Notes under the pieces: model-generated
Databases searched by the model: none
Seen by the model: only the letters and a program-made list of their open reading frames with translations
What the model was told of the DNA's origin: nothing
In this document: positions 51,101 through 60,658 of the stretch, in pieces
Numbering within the stretch: position 1 is the stretch's first letter
Layout: each line of letters starts with the position of its first letter
NCBI GenBank assembly: GCA_016926985.1
Contig: JAFGNO010000093.1
Span: 1 to 64,000 of the forward strand
DNA length: 64,000 nucleotides
Direction of reading: 5' to 3'
DNA from: Anaerolineae bacterium
GTDB lineage: Bacteria > Chloroflexota > Anaerolineae > Aggregatilineales > UBA3940
Program-made: the position numbers and the translations under genes

Positions 51101-54100
51101 AGCGCATCGCGGCACATGGACAGCGAGCCCGCCAGCAGATGCAGGAGTGGCTGGAAAGCAGCAGCCGGTTCCGCGGCACGGGCGGCCATCGGCCGGACCC
51201 GCGCCAGTTTGTCGGAAACATCCGAGACAGGCTTTCGGATGAGTTCACCCCGCGTGGTTGGGAGCGGCATGCTGCGAAGCATCCGAACAAAGCCAGCCAC
51301 GCAAACCTTGGCCTGTACCGCGCCGAAACAGGCCAATGGCACATCCCTGGAACAGGAGAGATTTCCCTGTCTCGGGATGAAATGTCTGAAGCCAGTGATG
51401 TCGCCCGCGGCGCGCTGACCTACGCCACCAACATGCCCGTTGGTGGCAGTAAAATGGCAGTCTTTGCCAACCTCAACAAGCGCATGACGGATTTCATCCG
51501 TGAGTGGTCTGATCAGCAGATTGCCCATCTGGAAGAAGCGATCAAAGATCCTGCTGAACAATCCCTTGCCAAACGCCAGCTGAATAAAACCGTGGTCCAG
51601 GCCAGGGAAATGGTCACGGGCATGCTCAAGGACATTGCCGACGAAGAAAGCGTCAAAGACTTCGGGGATCAGGCATATACCCCACAAAGAATGGCAGCGT
51701 CTGCACTGCGCAAGCTGACCGAAACTCCCGGCGCGCTGCCAGAAACCCTGCGGGAAGATATTTTGCATGGCGTCCACGCCGTGGGCGGCTGGAAGCAGGT
51801 CAACAAACTGGGTGGGTTCTACGGCGGCGGCGACACCGGGGACCAGATGTATGAAGTACGCGCCGGCGCAGATGATGTACGCGGACCCTTGTCCCTGTTT
51901 GGACATCCGCTTGGTCGTGCCATGCAGACCCTGTATTACATGAAACGCACCTGGCAGATGCTGGCCCAGCCAGCCATGCAGGATATGGCTGCCTACGGGG
52001 AAGGGCAGCTGCCCCTGGAACGTGTTGCAGGCGGGGTTGACTTCGGTGCCTCAGCGGGTGGTCAGGGGTATCGCGCCGGGGTCCTGTCGGACTGGCTCGG
52101 ACAGGGTGCATTTGATGTTGTCGGCGGTTTTGGCCGGATCTCCCAGCCCATGACCCAAAGTCCTGCGCTGGGACGCATGGCCGCAGCCGGCGGGATTGGG
52201 GGCGGCCTGGCGATTGCCGGTCAGCTGGCCGCGGCCGGCATCCCCGGTGTGGTTCCAGGCCTGGCTGCTGCCGGTCCGATCGGACTGATTGCCGGAGGCG
52301 CCCTGGCTGCCGGGACGGTTGGCATGGAAATCTACAATGCTGCCACCGGGTCCGACGTGTCCTGGACCGGAATGATTAACGGGCTGGCGGACTATCATGC
52401 GGCCGCCACCTGGTATACCGGTGACAAGGGCCTCTTTGTGGGATACAACCGGGATCTCATGCAGTACCTGGCCCAACCCGGAACCAATATGGCAGGGCTC
52501 GTTGAGGAGTATCGTTCCCAGATTGCCAGTGGTGGACGCCTGGATATCGACCAGATGAATGATGTGGCCGATCGGGTTTCCCAACTGTCTGGGATGAAGC
52601 AGAAAGAAGCGGAAGATCTGGTCGCGGGGTTCCTTGGAGCGACGGGGGTTGAAGGGGATCTGTCCCGAACCGTATTGGGCAACCAGACTGCACCGGATAT
52701 TCTGGAAGCCCTGACGGAGGCCGCCAACCGAAGCGGGACCGGCCTCGATCAGATGCTCAGCCAGGCCCTCGGCTACGGAACCAGTCTTGGATATGCTCCG
52801 GGGACAGACGGCTCCTGGGAAGCCATGTCCCGGTTTGCAGGCATGGACGTTCCTTCCCGTACGAGGGCTCTCTCCACTGCCGGGGACACAGCCAGCCGGA
52901 CCTCCATGCTGCGCCAGAATGTAAGCCGGGATGTGGTTGGCACAGAAGAACTCTCCCGGTATGCCGAACGTTTTGAAACCGGCGCGCAGGCTCAACGGGC
53001 CAACACCTATATCGGGGCCATGGTTGCTGGCGGCCTGGAGCAACGCGGTGCCATGTCGTTAGGGGCTGCCCTGGCTCAGCAGCCGGCTGGCACAGCCAGC
53101 CTGCGTTATTCCACCATGGGTACTCTGGGGGACCTGTTTGGTGCCGGTGGCTATGCTGCCGGCTTCAGCCTGACAACCGGGATGAATTACAGTCAGACAG
53201 CCCTGACTGCACAGATTGCCGCAGGGGATCTGGGAGCGATGTCCTATGCCTCACACCAGGGCATGCTCGGCTCGCAGTATAGGTTCCAGGACATCTATGG
53301 TGCGCCCCTGTTCCAGACGGACTGGTCCGGGTTCCTCGACATGGGCATGGCAAACGCTCAGGCAGGAACGCCCGGAGCAGGAATGAGGTTCGGCCAGCTC
53401 GTGCAGGCCAGCGCCTCCGGCATGACCGATCCCCGTCAACTGACAGAGATGTTTTTCCGCGGCGGCGGTGTAACTCTCCCCGGCGGAGCGATGGAAGCCC
53501 TGGTGGGTGGTTATCGGGGATACACCGGCTGGGAGGCTGTGGATCAGTGGGGCTCGGACCGACGCTACCAGGCTCAGGCTGCTCAGGCCGGGCTACAGGC
53601 CCAGGGTGTCCGGGCAGACATGGCGTATTACTGGGGATCGGGCAGCTGGGACAACCCCGGTCGCGGGTCGCTGTGGTGGCTGGAAGATGAACAGCGCACC
53701 ATGGGATACCGTCATCAGCAGGCGGACTTTGCCTACAACGCCCGCAGAGCGCAAACCTCCAATCAATTTGCCCTGCGCGGGGAAGAGATCTCCGAGCGGC
53801 AGATGGCTGCCAGCCATGACTGGCAGCGGTACTCACTCAGCCATCAACGCACACAGCAGCTTCAGAGCCGGCAGTGGACACGGGAAGACTGGCAGTATCA
53901 GGACCAGATGACCAGCCTTAATAACAGCTGGGCTCTGGATGATATCAACGAGGCGATCCGGCTCAGTTCCGGGCGGGAGCGCCGGCAGCTTGTCAGGCAG
54001 CGGGAACGCACAACCCTGACCCAGAACCTTGAAGGAGAGCATCTGGACGAAACCCGCTCACGGCAAGAGCAGCTGTGGGCGATGGAAGATGAGCACTATC

Positions 54101-54537
54101 AGAAGTCGGTAACGTACCAGACGGAGCTCATGTCTCTTGAACAGGAGCGGTTCAGCCTGCAGGTTCAGCAGCGTGAAACATTCTACGAGATGGAGAAGGA
54201 GAACCTCAAGCGCCAGAAGAGCGAATACGAGGAGCAGTTCAAACTGCAGGACCAGATCATCGCCCTGCAGCGGCAGCACCAGGCGGAAAGCCTCGAACGT
54301 TCCCTGCAGATGGCCGGTATCTCTGCCGGGCTCGCAAGCGAGATGAAGGAGCTGGATGACGGCGCCAAGATGGTCAACGACAGCTTCGGCAAGATGACCG
54401 GGTATATGGAGCAGATTTCGAGATACGACAAGGCCATTCAGGTCGCAGCCGCGATGGAAGACCTGGCTGCCAAACTGAATAAGACGAACGTTGCTCGGGT
54501 GTGGGCTATCACCCGCATGATTGGGATGCTCGACTGA
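48175..54537 (+). CDS. Tape measure protein
   Basis: 2120 residues. A charged N-terminus, Pro/Gly-rich linkers (about 895-975), a hydrophobic, Ala/Gly-rich segment near 1339-1395 (IGGGLAIAGQLAAAGIPGVVPG) that may cross the host membrane, and a long Gln/Glu/Arg coiled coil at 1830-2115. Its length sets tail length and predicts a tail of roughly 300 nm if the usual 0.15 nm per residue applies. It follows the chaperones, as expected. No lytic or peptidase domain was recognised. Confidence 0.85.
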   Translation: MARRSKSKRAFLENRGYEDSSPTRYDPYSKLDHARALSAALQYDGPSSSSYYKALIRGIQNTRQAFPNTDFPALMKTRVDLDTYWDKGWGEPPTSVQAAMNRIIESLGPYAAQVAGKQGSNWENALSTFFYGSRHAQGTQHMGVFGAVFDYDFKRGGGMPFTFLADRGLAALKAEERGDRKDFNPMVFSSFEYTNEEGETAFAEELLHGTMATVGAGDPVGNLPPELSSYIQMRQTGELQYGTRYPLTFPDTGKVVHVPSEELYTQIDRVTENFTHYDRSRGLDWWPEQGHGLTAPIMNPSMPHLWAQQTHLHRNDFNALKGYFRAYSDRQLDPEGLYPISMAHYGFRGVRYASGKRLSDAIGVILHTAHEFSLGIQPDFKLGSEPDNMDRLEETLARQPDDLANLSHHVYHGPITSLNETTGQLDVAPGSLDLGVSTTNLPRPRFSDTQRQSILSRAAAAGDPRASAMLQMARNGETGLEDMFVNWYQETIRGEHAGARRVRSDQWYDNALSDLQHLGGDIQRRSEQGYARGQSPAARTLMQRIMNLYPQLEMEAEEPGYFRNDASYRVGNRMQKGWDIHKQIGVLRNDFYAWQRDMREAQETGQLPTDEVSAAGPRRSFFPDGRAVVDDYQEYGLPGPVSVQDGGAGDPYVVSHPVATLEKDDPRDDPMLSRDEEGKRRMGSGEMLADALSANPAQGTIPRTYHRALQRRMASGRWPRLNDDAPFRTAQARAAERVRHRNAQHNIVIGKLRYPTSPSMQAAQARLEEMRVENETRTARRTALAVRRTGTQLVTAKQARAMRLLDGTDAQERTPDTFIANEKGIVIRQKDMDDAARWYWQDALEEEVSIAAEEGTGYQTGHLSEDEWHRQQAGLPLSYPGHRSPVRSQRIIRSAPERTQTPVPASAGGGSAGTSPVPVSGGASGGSGGGKPPGPPLAPESGFWHDEEEGSPHESGASAPGHPDPSPVPMTEEEQQRIAAHGQRARQQMQEWLESSSRFRGTGGHRPDPRQFVGNIRDRLSDEFTPRGWERHAAKHPNKASHANLGLYRAETGQWHIPGTGEISLSRDEMSEASDVARGALTYATNMPVGGSKMAVFANLNKRMTDFIREWSDQQIAHLEEAIKDPAEQSLAKRQLNKTVVQAREMVTGMLKDIADEESVKDFGDQAYTPQRMAASALRKLTETPGALPETLREDILHGVHAVGGWKQVNKLGGFYGGGDTGDQMYEVRAGADDVRGPLSLFGHPLGRAMQTLYYMKRTWQMLAQPAMQDMAAYGEGQLPLERVAGGVDFGASAGGQGYRAGVLSDWLGQGAFDVVGGFGRISQPMTQSPALGRMAAAGGIGGGLAIAGQLAAAGIPGVVPGLAAAGPIGLIAGGALAAGTVGMEIYNAATGSDVSWTGMINGLADYHAAATWYTGDKGLFVGYNRDLMQYLAQPGTNMAGLVEEYRSQIASGGRLDIDQMNDVADRVSQLSGMKQKEAEDLVAGFLGATGVEGDLSRTVLGNQTAPDILEALTEAANRSGTGLDQMLSQALGYGTSLGYAPGTDGSWEAMSRFAGMDVPSRTRALSTAGDTASRTSMLRQNVSRDVVGTEELSRYAERFETGAQAQRANTYIGAMVAGGLEQRGAMSLGAALAQQPAGTASLRYSTMGTLGDLFGAGGYAAGFSLTTGMNYSQTALTAQIAAGDLGAMSYASHQGMLGSQYRFQDIYGAPLFQTDWSGFLDMGMANAQAGTPGAGMRFGQLVQASASGMTDPRQLTEMFFRGGGVTLPGGAMEALVGGYRGYTGWEAVDQWGSDRRYQAQAAQAGLQAQGVRADMAYYWGSGSWDNPGRGSLWWLEDEQRTMGYRHQQADFAYNARRAQTSNQFALRGEEISERQMAASHDWQRYSLSHQRTQQLQSRQWTREDWQYQDQMTSLNNSWALDDINEAIRLSSGRERRQLVRQRERTTLTQNLEGEHLDETRSRQEQLWAMEDEHYQKSVTYQTELMSLEQERFSLQVQQRETFYEMEKENLKRQKSEYEEQFKLQDQIIALQRQHQAESLERSLQMAGISAGLASEMKELDDGAKMVNDSFGKMTGYMEQISRYDKAIQVAAAMEDLAAKLNKTNVARVWAITRMIGMLD

Positions 54538-54911
54538 TGAACAATTACATTACCCTGGACAGCAAGAAGTACATGACTTCATCCAAGGACTGGGCCCCGG
54601 TATGGCTCAAGCCAGCGACCGACCGCATCACCCTCAGCGGGGAGATGGATGTCACCTATGGCCCTGGACTGATTGTCGGCTACACCGGGTCGATCATTGC
54701 GCCGGTTACATCACCGGGGACAGGATGGGGCACCGTCAGCGACCTGAAGACCACCCTCGCCAAGCGGACTGCTGTAACCTTCACTGCCCACGACAGCTCT
54801 ACGGCTGTCAACGTTCATGTGCTTGGGCCCTTCAACCCGGCGTCCATGTCTCCCATGTGGGACGCCAGCTCCAATGAATGGCACGTCCCTGTGCGGGTAC
54901 TGGAGGCGTAG
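54537..54911 (+). CDS. Distal tail-like small protein
   Basis: 124 residues from ATG 54537, overlapping the tape measure stop (TGATG). Beta-strand rich with Thr/Ser, small and soluble; position after the tape measure suggests a distal tail or tail-tip component. No family motif is visible. Confidence 0.5.
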   Translation: MNNYITLDSKKYMTSSKDWAPVWLKPATDRITLSGEMDVTYGPGLIVGYTGSIIAPVTSPGTGWGTVSDLKTTLAKRTAVTFTAHDSSTAVNVHVLGPFNPASMSPMWDASSNEWHVPVRVLEA

Positions 54912-54912
54912 T

Positions 54913-57900
54913 ATGCGAACACTGCCGGTTGGTTTTCTTTCCGACGTCGAAAACTCACGCTCCATTTCTGCCCGGCTCACGTTTCGGGATAACCGCCTGG
55001 TCTTCACCGAGCGTGTGCTCGCGGACAGCCTCGGCCTGGCCGACCCGTCAACTGCCGACGCCGCCCCATCCGGCACCGGCATCCTCCGGGTTGTGAACTA
55101 TTCCAACGCATTGTATACGCAGGACATCACCGATCCCTCCTCCATTCTGTACCCGGATTGGGCAGATGCTTCCATTTCCCTGGCAGTCTCCAGCAGGCCG
55201 GGTGTTGAGGGTGACAGGATTTGGTATCAGGACAGCATTGGCGACATCTATTACTGGGATTACCCGTCCGGTTCTCCCGTCCTCGTCACGAGCTCCTACG
55301 CTGCTTACACCGTGACCCTGGCGCCGGTCAGCACCAGTGTGTGCTACATCCATTTCCTCGATCAGGGATGGGGCAGGATTGTTCGCCTCACCAGCGCCGG
55401 CGCCGAGACGGAGTGGCAGGGCCGTATCTATGGCAATGTTGTCACCGCCCAGTATTTCGATGCTGTAACCCTGAATGGCGAGGATCACCTCTACGCAGCA
55501 GACCAGAATGATGGCAGGCTGCTGACCCTCAAGTATTACGAGGGTATCTGGAGCGACACCTCGTATGTCATCCCGCTCGATGTGGTTGATGAAACCTCCT
55601 ACTTCCGCATGGCGTATGCCAGTGTGATTGACGGCAAGGTTGTTATCACCGGAAGGTTGTCCCGGCAGACGGAATACGACGTCCCGGTCGCCTTTGATAT
55701 CTACACCTTCGGGCCGGACCACTACACCATGGGACGTGATTTGTTTGTCAGCCAGGAGGATATCGGCGGGAAGATGTTCCTGATTGACAGCATGCTGTTC
55801 TACGTGGGCATCAATACGGTCAGCGAAGCAGATGCGACCATGCTGGTTGGATACGATCACCCGGACCACAAGGTCGTGGTGAACGATCTGCACAGCTGGT
55901 CCCTGGGGTGTGCCGGGAATACATCCGGGCAGTTCTCTGCGTCCCTGGCGCGCTCGGAAGAAGATGCCATGATCCGCAGGAATGCGGAAGCCCTTCTTGA
56001 GATCAACATCAACGGAGCATGGGCAACAATGGCAACGGTCTCCCTCGATACGGTGACTGCCACGGATGATATGGATCGCCAGGAGCTGCTTCTATCCGGT
56101 CGCTCCTCTGCGATCAAGAAACTCTCGATGTGGGAGAGCGATCAGAACTACGACTACTGGTCGCAGGCCAAGCTGTCTGCTCATCCCGGAGAGCTGGAGA
56201 ATGTCATCCGTGTGACCGGGCTTTGGGACGAGGCGGACGCGGGACCGCTGGAGCTGGAAGACCTGAACGTGGATGGCGTGCTGTATATGAGCGCCAAGGC
56301 GTCCCGCGGCGGCCTGATGAGAGCGAAATTCCAGAAGCCCACTGCCGATGATTTCTCTCCGCTGTACGGCGTTGCGCTCAACTATTACTACAACACTGAG
56401 GCGGAGATTGGGCACAATGGTCTCCTCGCAATCTGGGGTGACGATCAGCACAGCGGCGGCGCCGGTATCGGTTTGTATTACTGGGATGACGGAGTGATGA
56501 CCCTGCTGACCAGCGCTTCCCTTTCAATCCCGGATGATACCTGGCACTGGCTGATGATGACATTCCAGGATGGATTGATCCGTGTCTTCTACCGGCTGGA
56601 CAGCACAACGACATGGACTTCGGTGATTTCCATGGTGTTCGATGAAGAGGACTATCTCCCCTGGAAACGGGAAGCCTTCGGTCGTGGTGGGCTGTACATT
56701 CGCAATCGAACGCCCTACTCCATGACCCCTGGGTTCAGCAGCAACAGCATGATCCTGCCCGTTGAGAGTACGGCTTCATTTCCGACGTCGGAAACAGTGG
56801 TCGTCAATCAGGAGAAGATCACCTATGATGGCATCCTGTCGGGCACCCCTATCCCCGGTGATCTCATTTATGACCCGGATGGATATACAGCTACCAGGGC
56901 CACTCACAATAACTCCTACTTTGATGGATCGGAAATTGTCGCCAGGGATGGCGCGTACATCCCGGCCGACCGCAACCTGAATTCATCAGCCTCCTATCTT
57001 TTCGGTCCATCCTGGAAACAAACGGGCCTCACGATGGTTACGGAAATCAAGTTTCTGCTAAAACGCAACGGGTCTCCCCCGCCCCTGTATTGTTACCTGG
57101 TACATGACCACTATGATAATCAAGCCCCCCAGCAACAGTACGTTCGATCATGGGGAAGCGTCAGCTACAGCTCGGTCGGCACATCGTATTCGTGGGTCAC
57201 GTTCACAATCACCAATCCGGTCTGGACTTCGCCAACGGGCTATTTCGCGATGTTGACCATGAGAAATCCATCCACCGGGGCGCATCCCGGATACGATGCC
57301 TCCAATTATTGGACCGTTCAAATTGACAACAACAATCTTGAGAGACCTGGGGTAATTCGTGCCTATAACAACGGGTGGTACACCGTGGAAGGTATTGCGG
57401 TCCCATTCCAGGTGCTTGGGCGCAACAGAACCGGCACCGGGTATGAGATTTATCTCGATGGTCGCGGCTCTCCGTGTGAACGGGATACCTATAATAATTT
57501 CTCCCTGGTCGTCACGGACGGCCCCGGCAAGGGCTCCGTATTCACAGTTACGGACTATGACTGGCAGGCCCCGAACCAGTGGGTTCCGAACCAGGAGTAT
57601 GAAGCGCCGGAGAAGTGGCAGGATTATGCTGGCCTGAGCGGTCATGGCAGCTGGGCAACATCGAACCTGAGCCGCATCTTCGTTCAGGAAAATCCCAGCG
57701 GGATCATCGGCGCCGGTACAGTTTTCAGGATGTGGCCCTCCCTCCTTGTTTCAGAGCGCGGCGTCGATGGTACTTTGAGCACTTCCCACGGCGAGACAGA
57801 GGTATCTGTTTACCGCGATGCATCGGTCCAGACCGACCTCGTTCAGTTCTACTCCACGGAACCCGACATGATGATGGAGGACATCATCAGGGAACTCGGA

Positions 57901-58920
57901 ACCAAGGCTGGCGTGCAGGATTTCGAATTCGATCAGGCTTTAGAAACGGCAGTCTCCTCCACTGCAGGTACGTGGGGAGCACCGTCCTACCTCCCCGGTC
58001 GCAAGAATTTCATCGCCAGATTTAACGCACCCACCCTCTCATCTTCGCAGGAAGTCGGTGTGATCTGCCGGGCAACGGCTCAGGAACCAGCGATTGCAGA
58101 CCTGGACCAGGGCTACATGATTACGCTGACTTGGGAGAACAAGCTCAGGTTCTACATCAACACGCTCGGAACCTGGATCATGCTGGAGGAGTTTGCACCG
58201 GGCTTCTCATTTGCCGGTGAGGTGCGCATATCAGGCCAGGACGATGCCTTCTCAGTCTGGGTCAGCGGGCGCTATGCCTACACCTTCCACGACGCTACCT
58301 GGGCTGATGGCGAGTACGCCGGGATGATTGTATACGGGGCGGCTACTGTTACGCCGAACTGGTCCGACCTGGACCGCCGCAAGGATAACTACATCTTTGA
58401 TATGGGTCAGCGAGGCGCCCAGCTTCTCGCAGACATGATTGGGCAGCGGCGTATCTATTACCACGACAGCCAAACCGGTGCCCTGAAAGTCTTCCGGTCC
58501 AGGCCCGCTGCCTATGATGTGGGGGATGTACTGATCGCGTCGAATGATATCCAGTCTGATGGGGCTGCCGCATCCCGCGTGAGGGCAGAGGGCTACAACG
58601 TAGCCGAATACGTTGACTACGATCTCCTCCGGGAAGAGGGCAACCTGTTCAAGCTCATCAATGCCATGGAAGCCAATGACGCCTGGGAGAGCTACGAAGA
58701 AGCACGCAAGGTGCTGCTTGAGGCAGCCAGCCGCACCAGCAACTATGCGCCGGTCGGATTTGCCGATCCCCGCATTGAACCCAACGATCAGATTGTTCTG
58801 TCACTGCCAGATGGAGATGTTTCCGTGATCGTGGATGAGGTCCAGTTCGGGATGGATATTGCGTCAGACCGTGTGACCTTCGACATGGAGATAGGAGCGC
58901 GAGATGCCGAGGGGTCTTAA
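54913..58920 (+). CDS. Large tail-tip/baseplate protein
   Basis: 1335 residues from ATG 54913 (upstream in-frame starts lie in the previous gene). Beta-rich throughout, with WYQDSIGDIYYWDYPSG near 105, a lectin-like segment near 530-620 and hub-like sequence near the C-terminus (RAEGYNVAEYVDYDLL, MDIASDRVTFDMEIG). It could combine tail-hub and receptor-binding roles. Two palindrome copies are inside (54938, 56779). It overlaps the next gene by 17 bases. Confidence 0.6.
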   Translation: MRTLPVGFLSDVENSRSISARLTFRDNRLVFTERVLADSLGLADPSTADAAPSGTGILRVVNYSNALYTQDITDPSSILYPDWADASISLAVSSRPGVEGDRIWYQDSIGDIYYWDYPSGSPVLVTSSYAAYTVTLAPVSTSVCYIHFLDQGWGRIVRLTSAGAETEWQGRIYGNVVTAQYFDAVTLNGEDHLYAADQNDGRLLTLKYYEGIWSDTSYVIPLDVVDETSYFRMAYASVIDGKVVITGRLSRQTEYDVPVAFDIYTFGPDHYTMGRDLFVSQEDIGGKMFLIDSMLFYVGINTVSEADATMLVGYDHPDHKVVVNDLHSWSLGCAGNTSGQFSASLARSEEDAMIRRNAEALLEININGAWATMATVSLDTVTATDDMDRQELLLSGRSSAIKKLSMWESDQNYDYWSQAKLSAHPGELENVIRVTGLWDEADAGPLELEDLNVDGVLYMSAKASRGGLMRAKFQKPTADDFSPLYGVALNYYYNTEAEIGHNGLLAIWGDDQHSGGAGIGLYYWDDGVMTLLTSASLSIPDDTWHWLMMTFQDGLIRVFYRLDSTTTWTSVISMVFDEEDYLPWKREAFGRGGLYIRNRTPYSMTPGFSSNSMILPVESTASFPTSETVVVNQEKITYDGILSGTPIPGDLIYDPDGYTATRATHNNSYFDGSEIVARDGAYIPADRNLNSSASYLFGPSWKQTGLTMVTEIKFLLKRNGSPPPLYCYLVHDHYDNQAPQQQYVRSWGSVSYSSVGTSYSWVTFTITNPVWTSPTGYFAMLTMRNPSTGAHPGYDASNYWTVQIDNNNLERPGVIRAYNNGWYTVEGIAVPFQVLGRNRTGTGYEIYLDGRGSPCERDTYNNFSLVVTDGPGKGSVFTVTDYDWQAPNQWVPNQEYEAPEKWQDYAGLSGHGSWATSNLSRIFVQENPSGIIGAGTVFRMWPSLLVSERGVDGTLSTSHGETEVSVYRDASVQTDLVQFYSTEPDMMMEDIIRELGTKAGVQDFEFDQALETAVSSTAGTWGAPSYLPGRKNFIARFNAPTLSSSQEVGVICRATAQEPAIADLDQGYMITLTWENKLRFYINTLGTWIMLEEFAPGFSFAGEVRISGQDDAFSVWVSGRYAYTFHDATWADGEYAGMIVYGAATVTPNWSDLDRRKDNYIFDMGQRGAQLLADMIGQRRIYYHDSQTGALKVFRSRPAAYDVGDVLIASNDIQSDGAAASRVRAEGYNVAEYVDYDLLREEGNLFKLINAMEANDAWESYEEARKVLLEAASRTSNYAPVGFADPRIEPNDQIVLSLPDGDVSVIVDEVQFGMDIASDRVTFDMEIGARDAEGS
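54938..54953. repeat. Dispersed palindrome copy 14
   Basis: TTTCCGACGTCGAAAA, near the 5' end of the tail-tip gene, read as SDVEN. Confidence 0.8.
56779..56794. repeat. Dispersed palindrome copy 15
   Basis: TTTCCGACGTCGGAAA. Both arms changed together (T to C and A to G at symmetric sites), which keeps the dyad perfect. Confidence 0.82.
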
Positions 58921-60658
58921 CGCCAACATCACTGCCATCGTTCAACAGGTTCTTGCCCGGAGGGAAGCGTATGAAGCGTCTTCCGGGATTGTCTTCGCCA
59001 TTGACGGAGACCGGGTGGATTTACGGATCAGCGGCTCAGCCAATGTTATCCGCAATGTCGCGGTGATTGGCTCCGCCTCCAGTCTGGCAGTCGGTCAGGA
59101 AGTATCACTCCGCTGGGAGAACGGGCGCCCCATCGCGCTGGCAACTTCAACCAGTCAAGCGCAGACGATCGTATCCACCGCTGGTGCATCATCCGATGTC
59201 GAGGTGGACGATGACACCATTGAACATTCTGCCTTCGGCCTTCGGATTAAGGCGGGCTCGCTGCAGCAGTGGCACCTCGCATTCACGCCCTCCGTAGAGG
59301 GGCACACGCACAAGGACAGTCTGGAACGCGCCGGTTGGCAGGTTGATACGGATGGGGCCATTTTCAAGAACGACACCTTCATTCATGCTGATGGGCAGTT
59401 GTCTCTTGGTGAGGGTGCGGATGTCATCAAGCTCGACAGCACCCACCCGGTTTACCGTATCTGGGCTGGCGCCCTGACCCCGGAAGCATCTACGTTTTCG
59501 GTGTCGAAAACTGGCGAGCTGTATGCCACCGCCGGCCAGATCGCCGGTTGGGACATTGAAGCAGATAAGCTCACCAAGAACAACATAGACCTTGATCCAT
59601 CGGGCCAGATCACAGTAGGTACAGGCGACGATATCGCTGTACTGAGTTCAATTGACCTGGATGACTACGCCTTTTGGGTTGGCAGTGCCACGCCAGCTAC
59701 GGCTCCATTCCGTGTGAAAAGCACTGGCGAGGTCTGGCTGGAAAATGCGCATGTTGCAACAGAGTTGGAGAGCACCAACTATGCGTCGGGGATTGCCGGA
59801 TGGAAGATTGACCAGAGTGGCTGGGCTGAATTCAACGATGTCACGATCCGGGGCGAGATCGTTGCCTCCGTGTTCAAGACAGAAGAGGTTTCAGTCATTG
59901 CCGGGCGCCAGCGAATTACTGACGGAACAACATTTGCGATTGATGCGGACAGCGTCGACACCATGATTACCCTGACAGATCCGGTTTTTGAGATGCACGA
60001 TCTTCTGTATGTTGTTCCGTCTGCGGGGACAAAAGAGTGGATGCAGGTAACCGGCGAATACACTCACACCGCAGATGGGTATGAATATCCAGTGATGCGC
60101 GCGGCGGACGGCATGACAGCTCATGACATCATGGCGGGTACATCCATTCATTCAACCGGTGCAGCCACCTGGCCTGACCCAGTGCCTTTGTTTGGCGAGA
60201 TCCAGTTTGGCGAGGAACTTTTCGGAGGTGGCCCGTATGCTGCATTGGGTGGCTTCCTGACACTGGAGGGGTCCAGGGACTATGGCCCCTACTTTGGTGT
60301 AGCCCGTCGCTTCGGCCCGCATCCATATCAGATTGCAGACGTAGCCAGGTTTGGTCTGGTGCGCGGCTTTCTGGGAATAGGCGAAACTGAATATGGTGTT
60401 GCGATTGGCGATGCCAACCGACATTTTATCTACACCTATAATTCGGGTCTCGAAATCCAGACCGACGAAGGAAATCTGATCATTAATGATAATGGTCTTC
60501 GCGTAGACCGTGTGACTTTTACACCGCGCACGGTTGCCCCGAACTATGTGGACCAGACTTTAATCATCTGGTTGGACGACAGCGGAAATCTCATGGGCCG
60601 TTATAAGGACGGAGCCACGGAGACAGAAGCGACGATCCAAGCCTTTGGAGGAGCGTAA
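58904..60658 (+). CDS. Tail fibre/spike protein
   Basis: 584 residues. An N-terminal beta-barrel-like module (SGIVFAIDGDRVDLRISGS) is followed by repeated beta units of the kind AGWDIEADKLTKNNIDLDPSGQI, seen in fibre shafts of many phages. Palindrome copy 16 is inside, read as FSVSKT. It overlaps both neighbours slightly. Likely binds or positions against the host surface; no enzymatic motif found. Confidence 0.65.
   Translation: MPRGLNANITAIVQQVLARREAYEASSGIVFAIDGDRVDLRISGSANVIRNVAVIGSASSLAVGQEVSLRWENGRPIALATSTSQAQTIVSTAGASSDVEVDDDTIEHSAFGLRIKAGSLQQWHLAFTPSVEGHTHKDSLERAGWQVDTDGAIFKNDTFIHADGQLSLGEGADVIKLDSTHPVYRIWAGALTPEASTFSVSKTGELYATAGQIAGWDIEADKLTKNNIDLDPSGQITVGTGDDIAVLSSIDLDDYAFWVGSATPATAPFRVKSTGEVWLENAHVATELESTNYASGIAGWKIDQSGWAEFNDVTIRGEIVASVFKTEEVSVIAGRQRITDGTTFAIDADSVDTMITLTDPVFEMHDLLYVVPSAGTKEWMQVTGEYTHTADGYEYPVMRAADGMTAHDIMAGTSIHSTGAATWPDPVPLFGEIQFGEELFGGGPYAALGGFLTLEGSRDYGPYFGVARRFGPHPYQIADVARFGLVRGFLGIGETEYGVAIGDANRHFIYTYNSGLEIQTDEGNLIINDNGLRVDRVTFTPRTVAPNYVDQTLIIWLDDSGNLMGRYKDGATETEATIQAFGGA
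59495..59510. repeat. Dispersed palindrome copy 16
   Basis: TTTTCGGTGTCGAAAA, in the fibre gene. Confidence 0.85.
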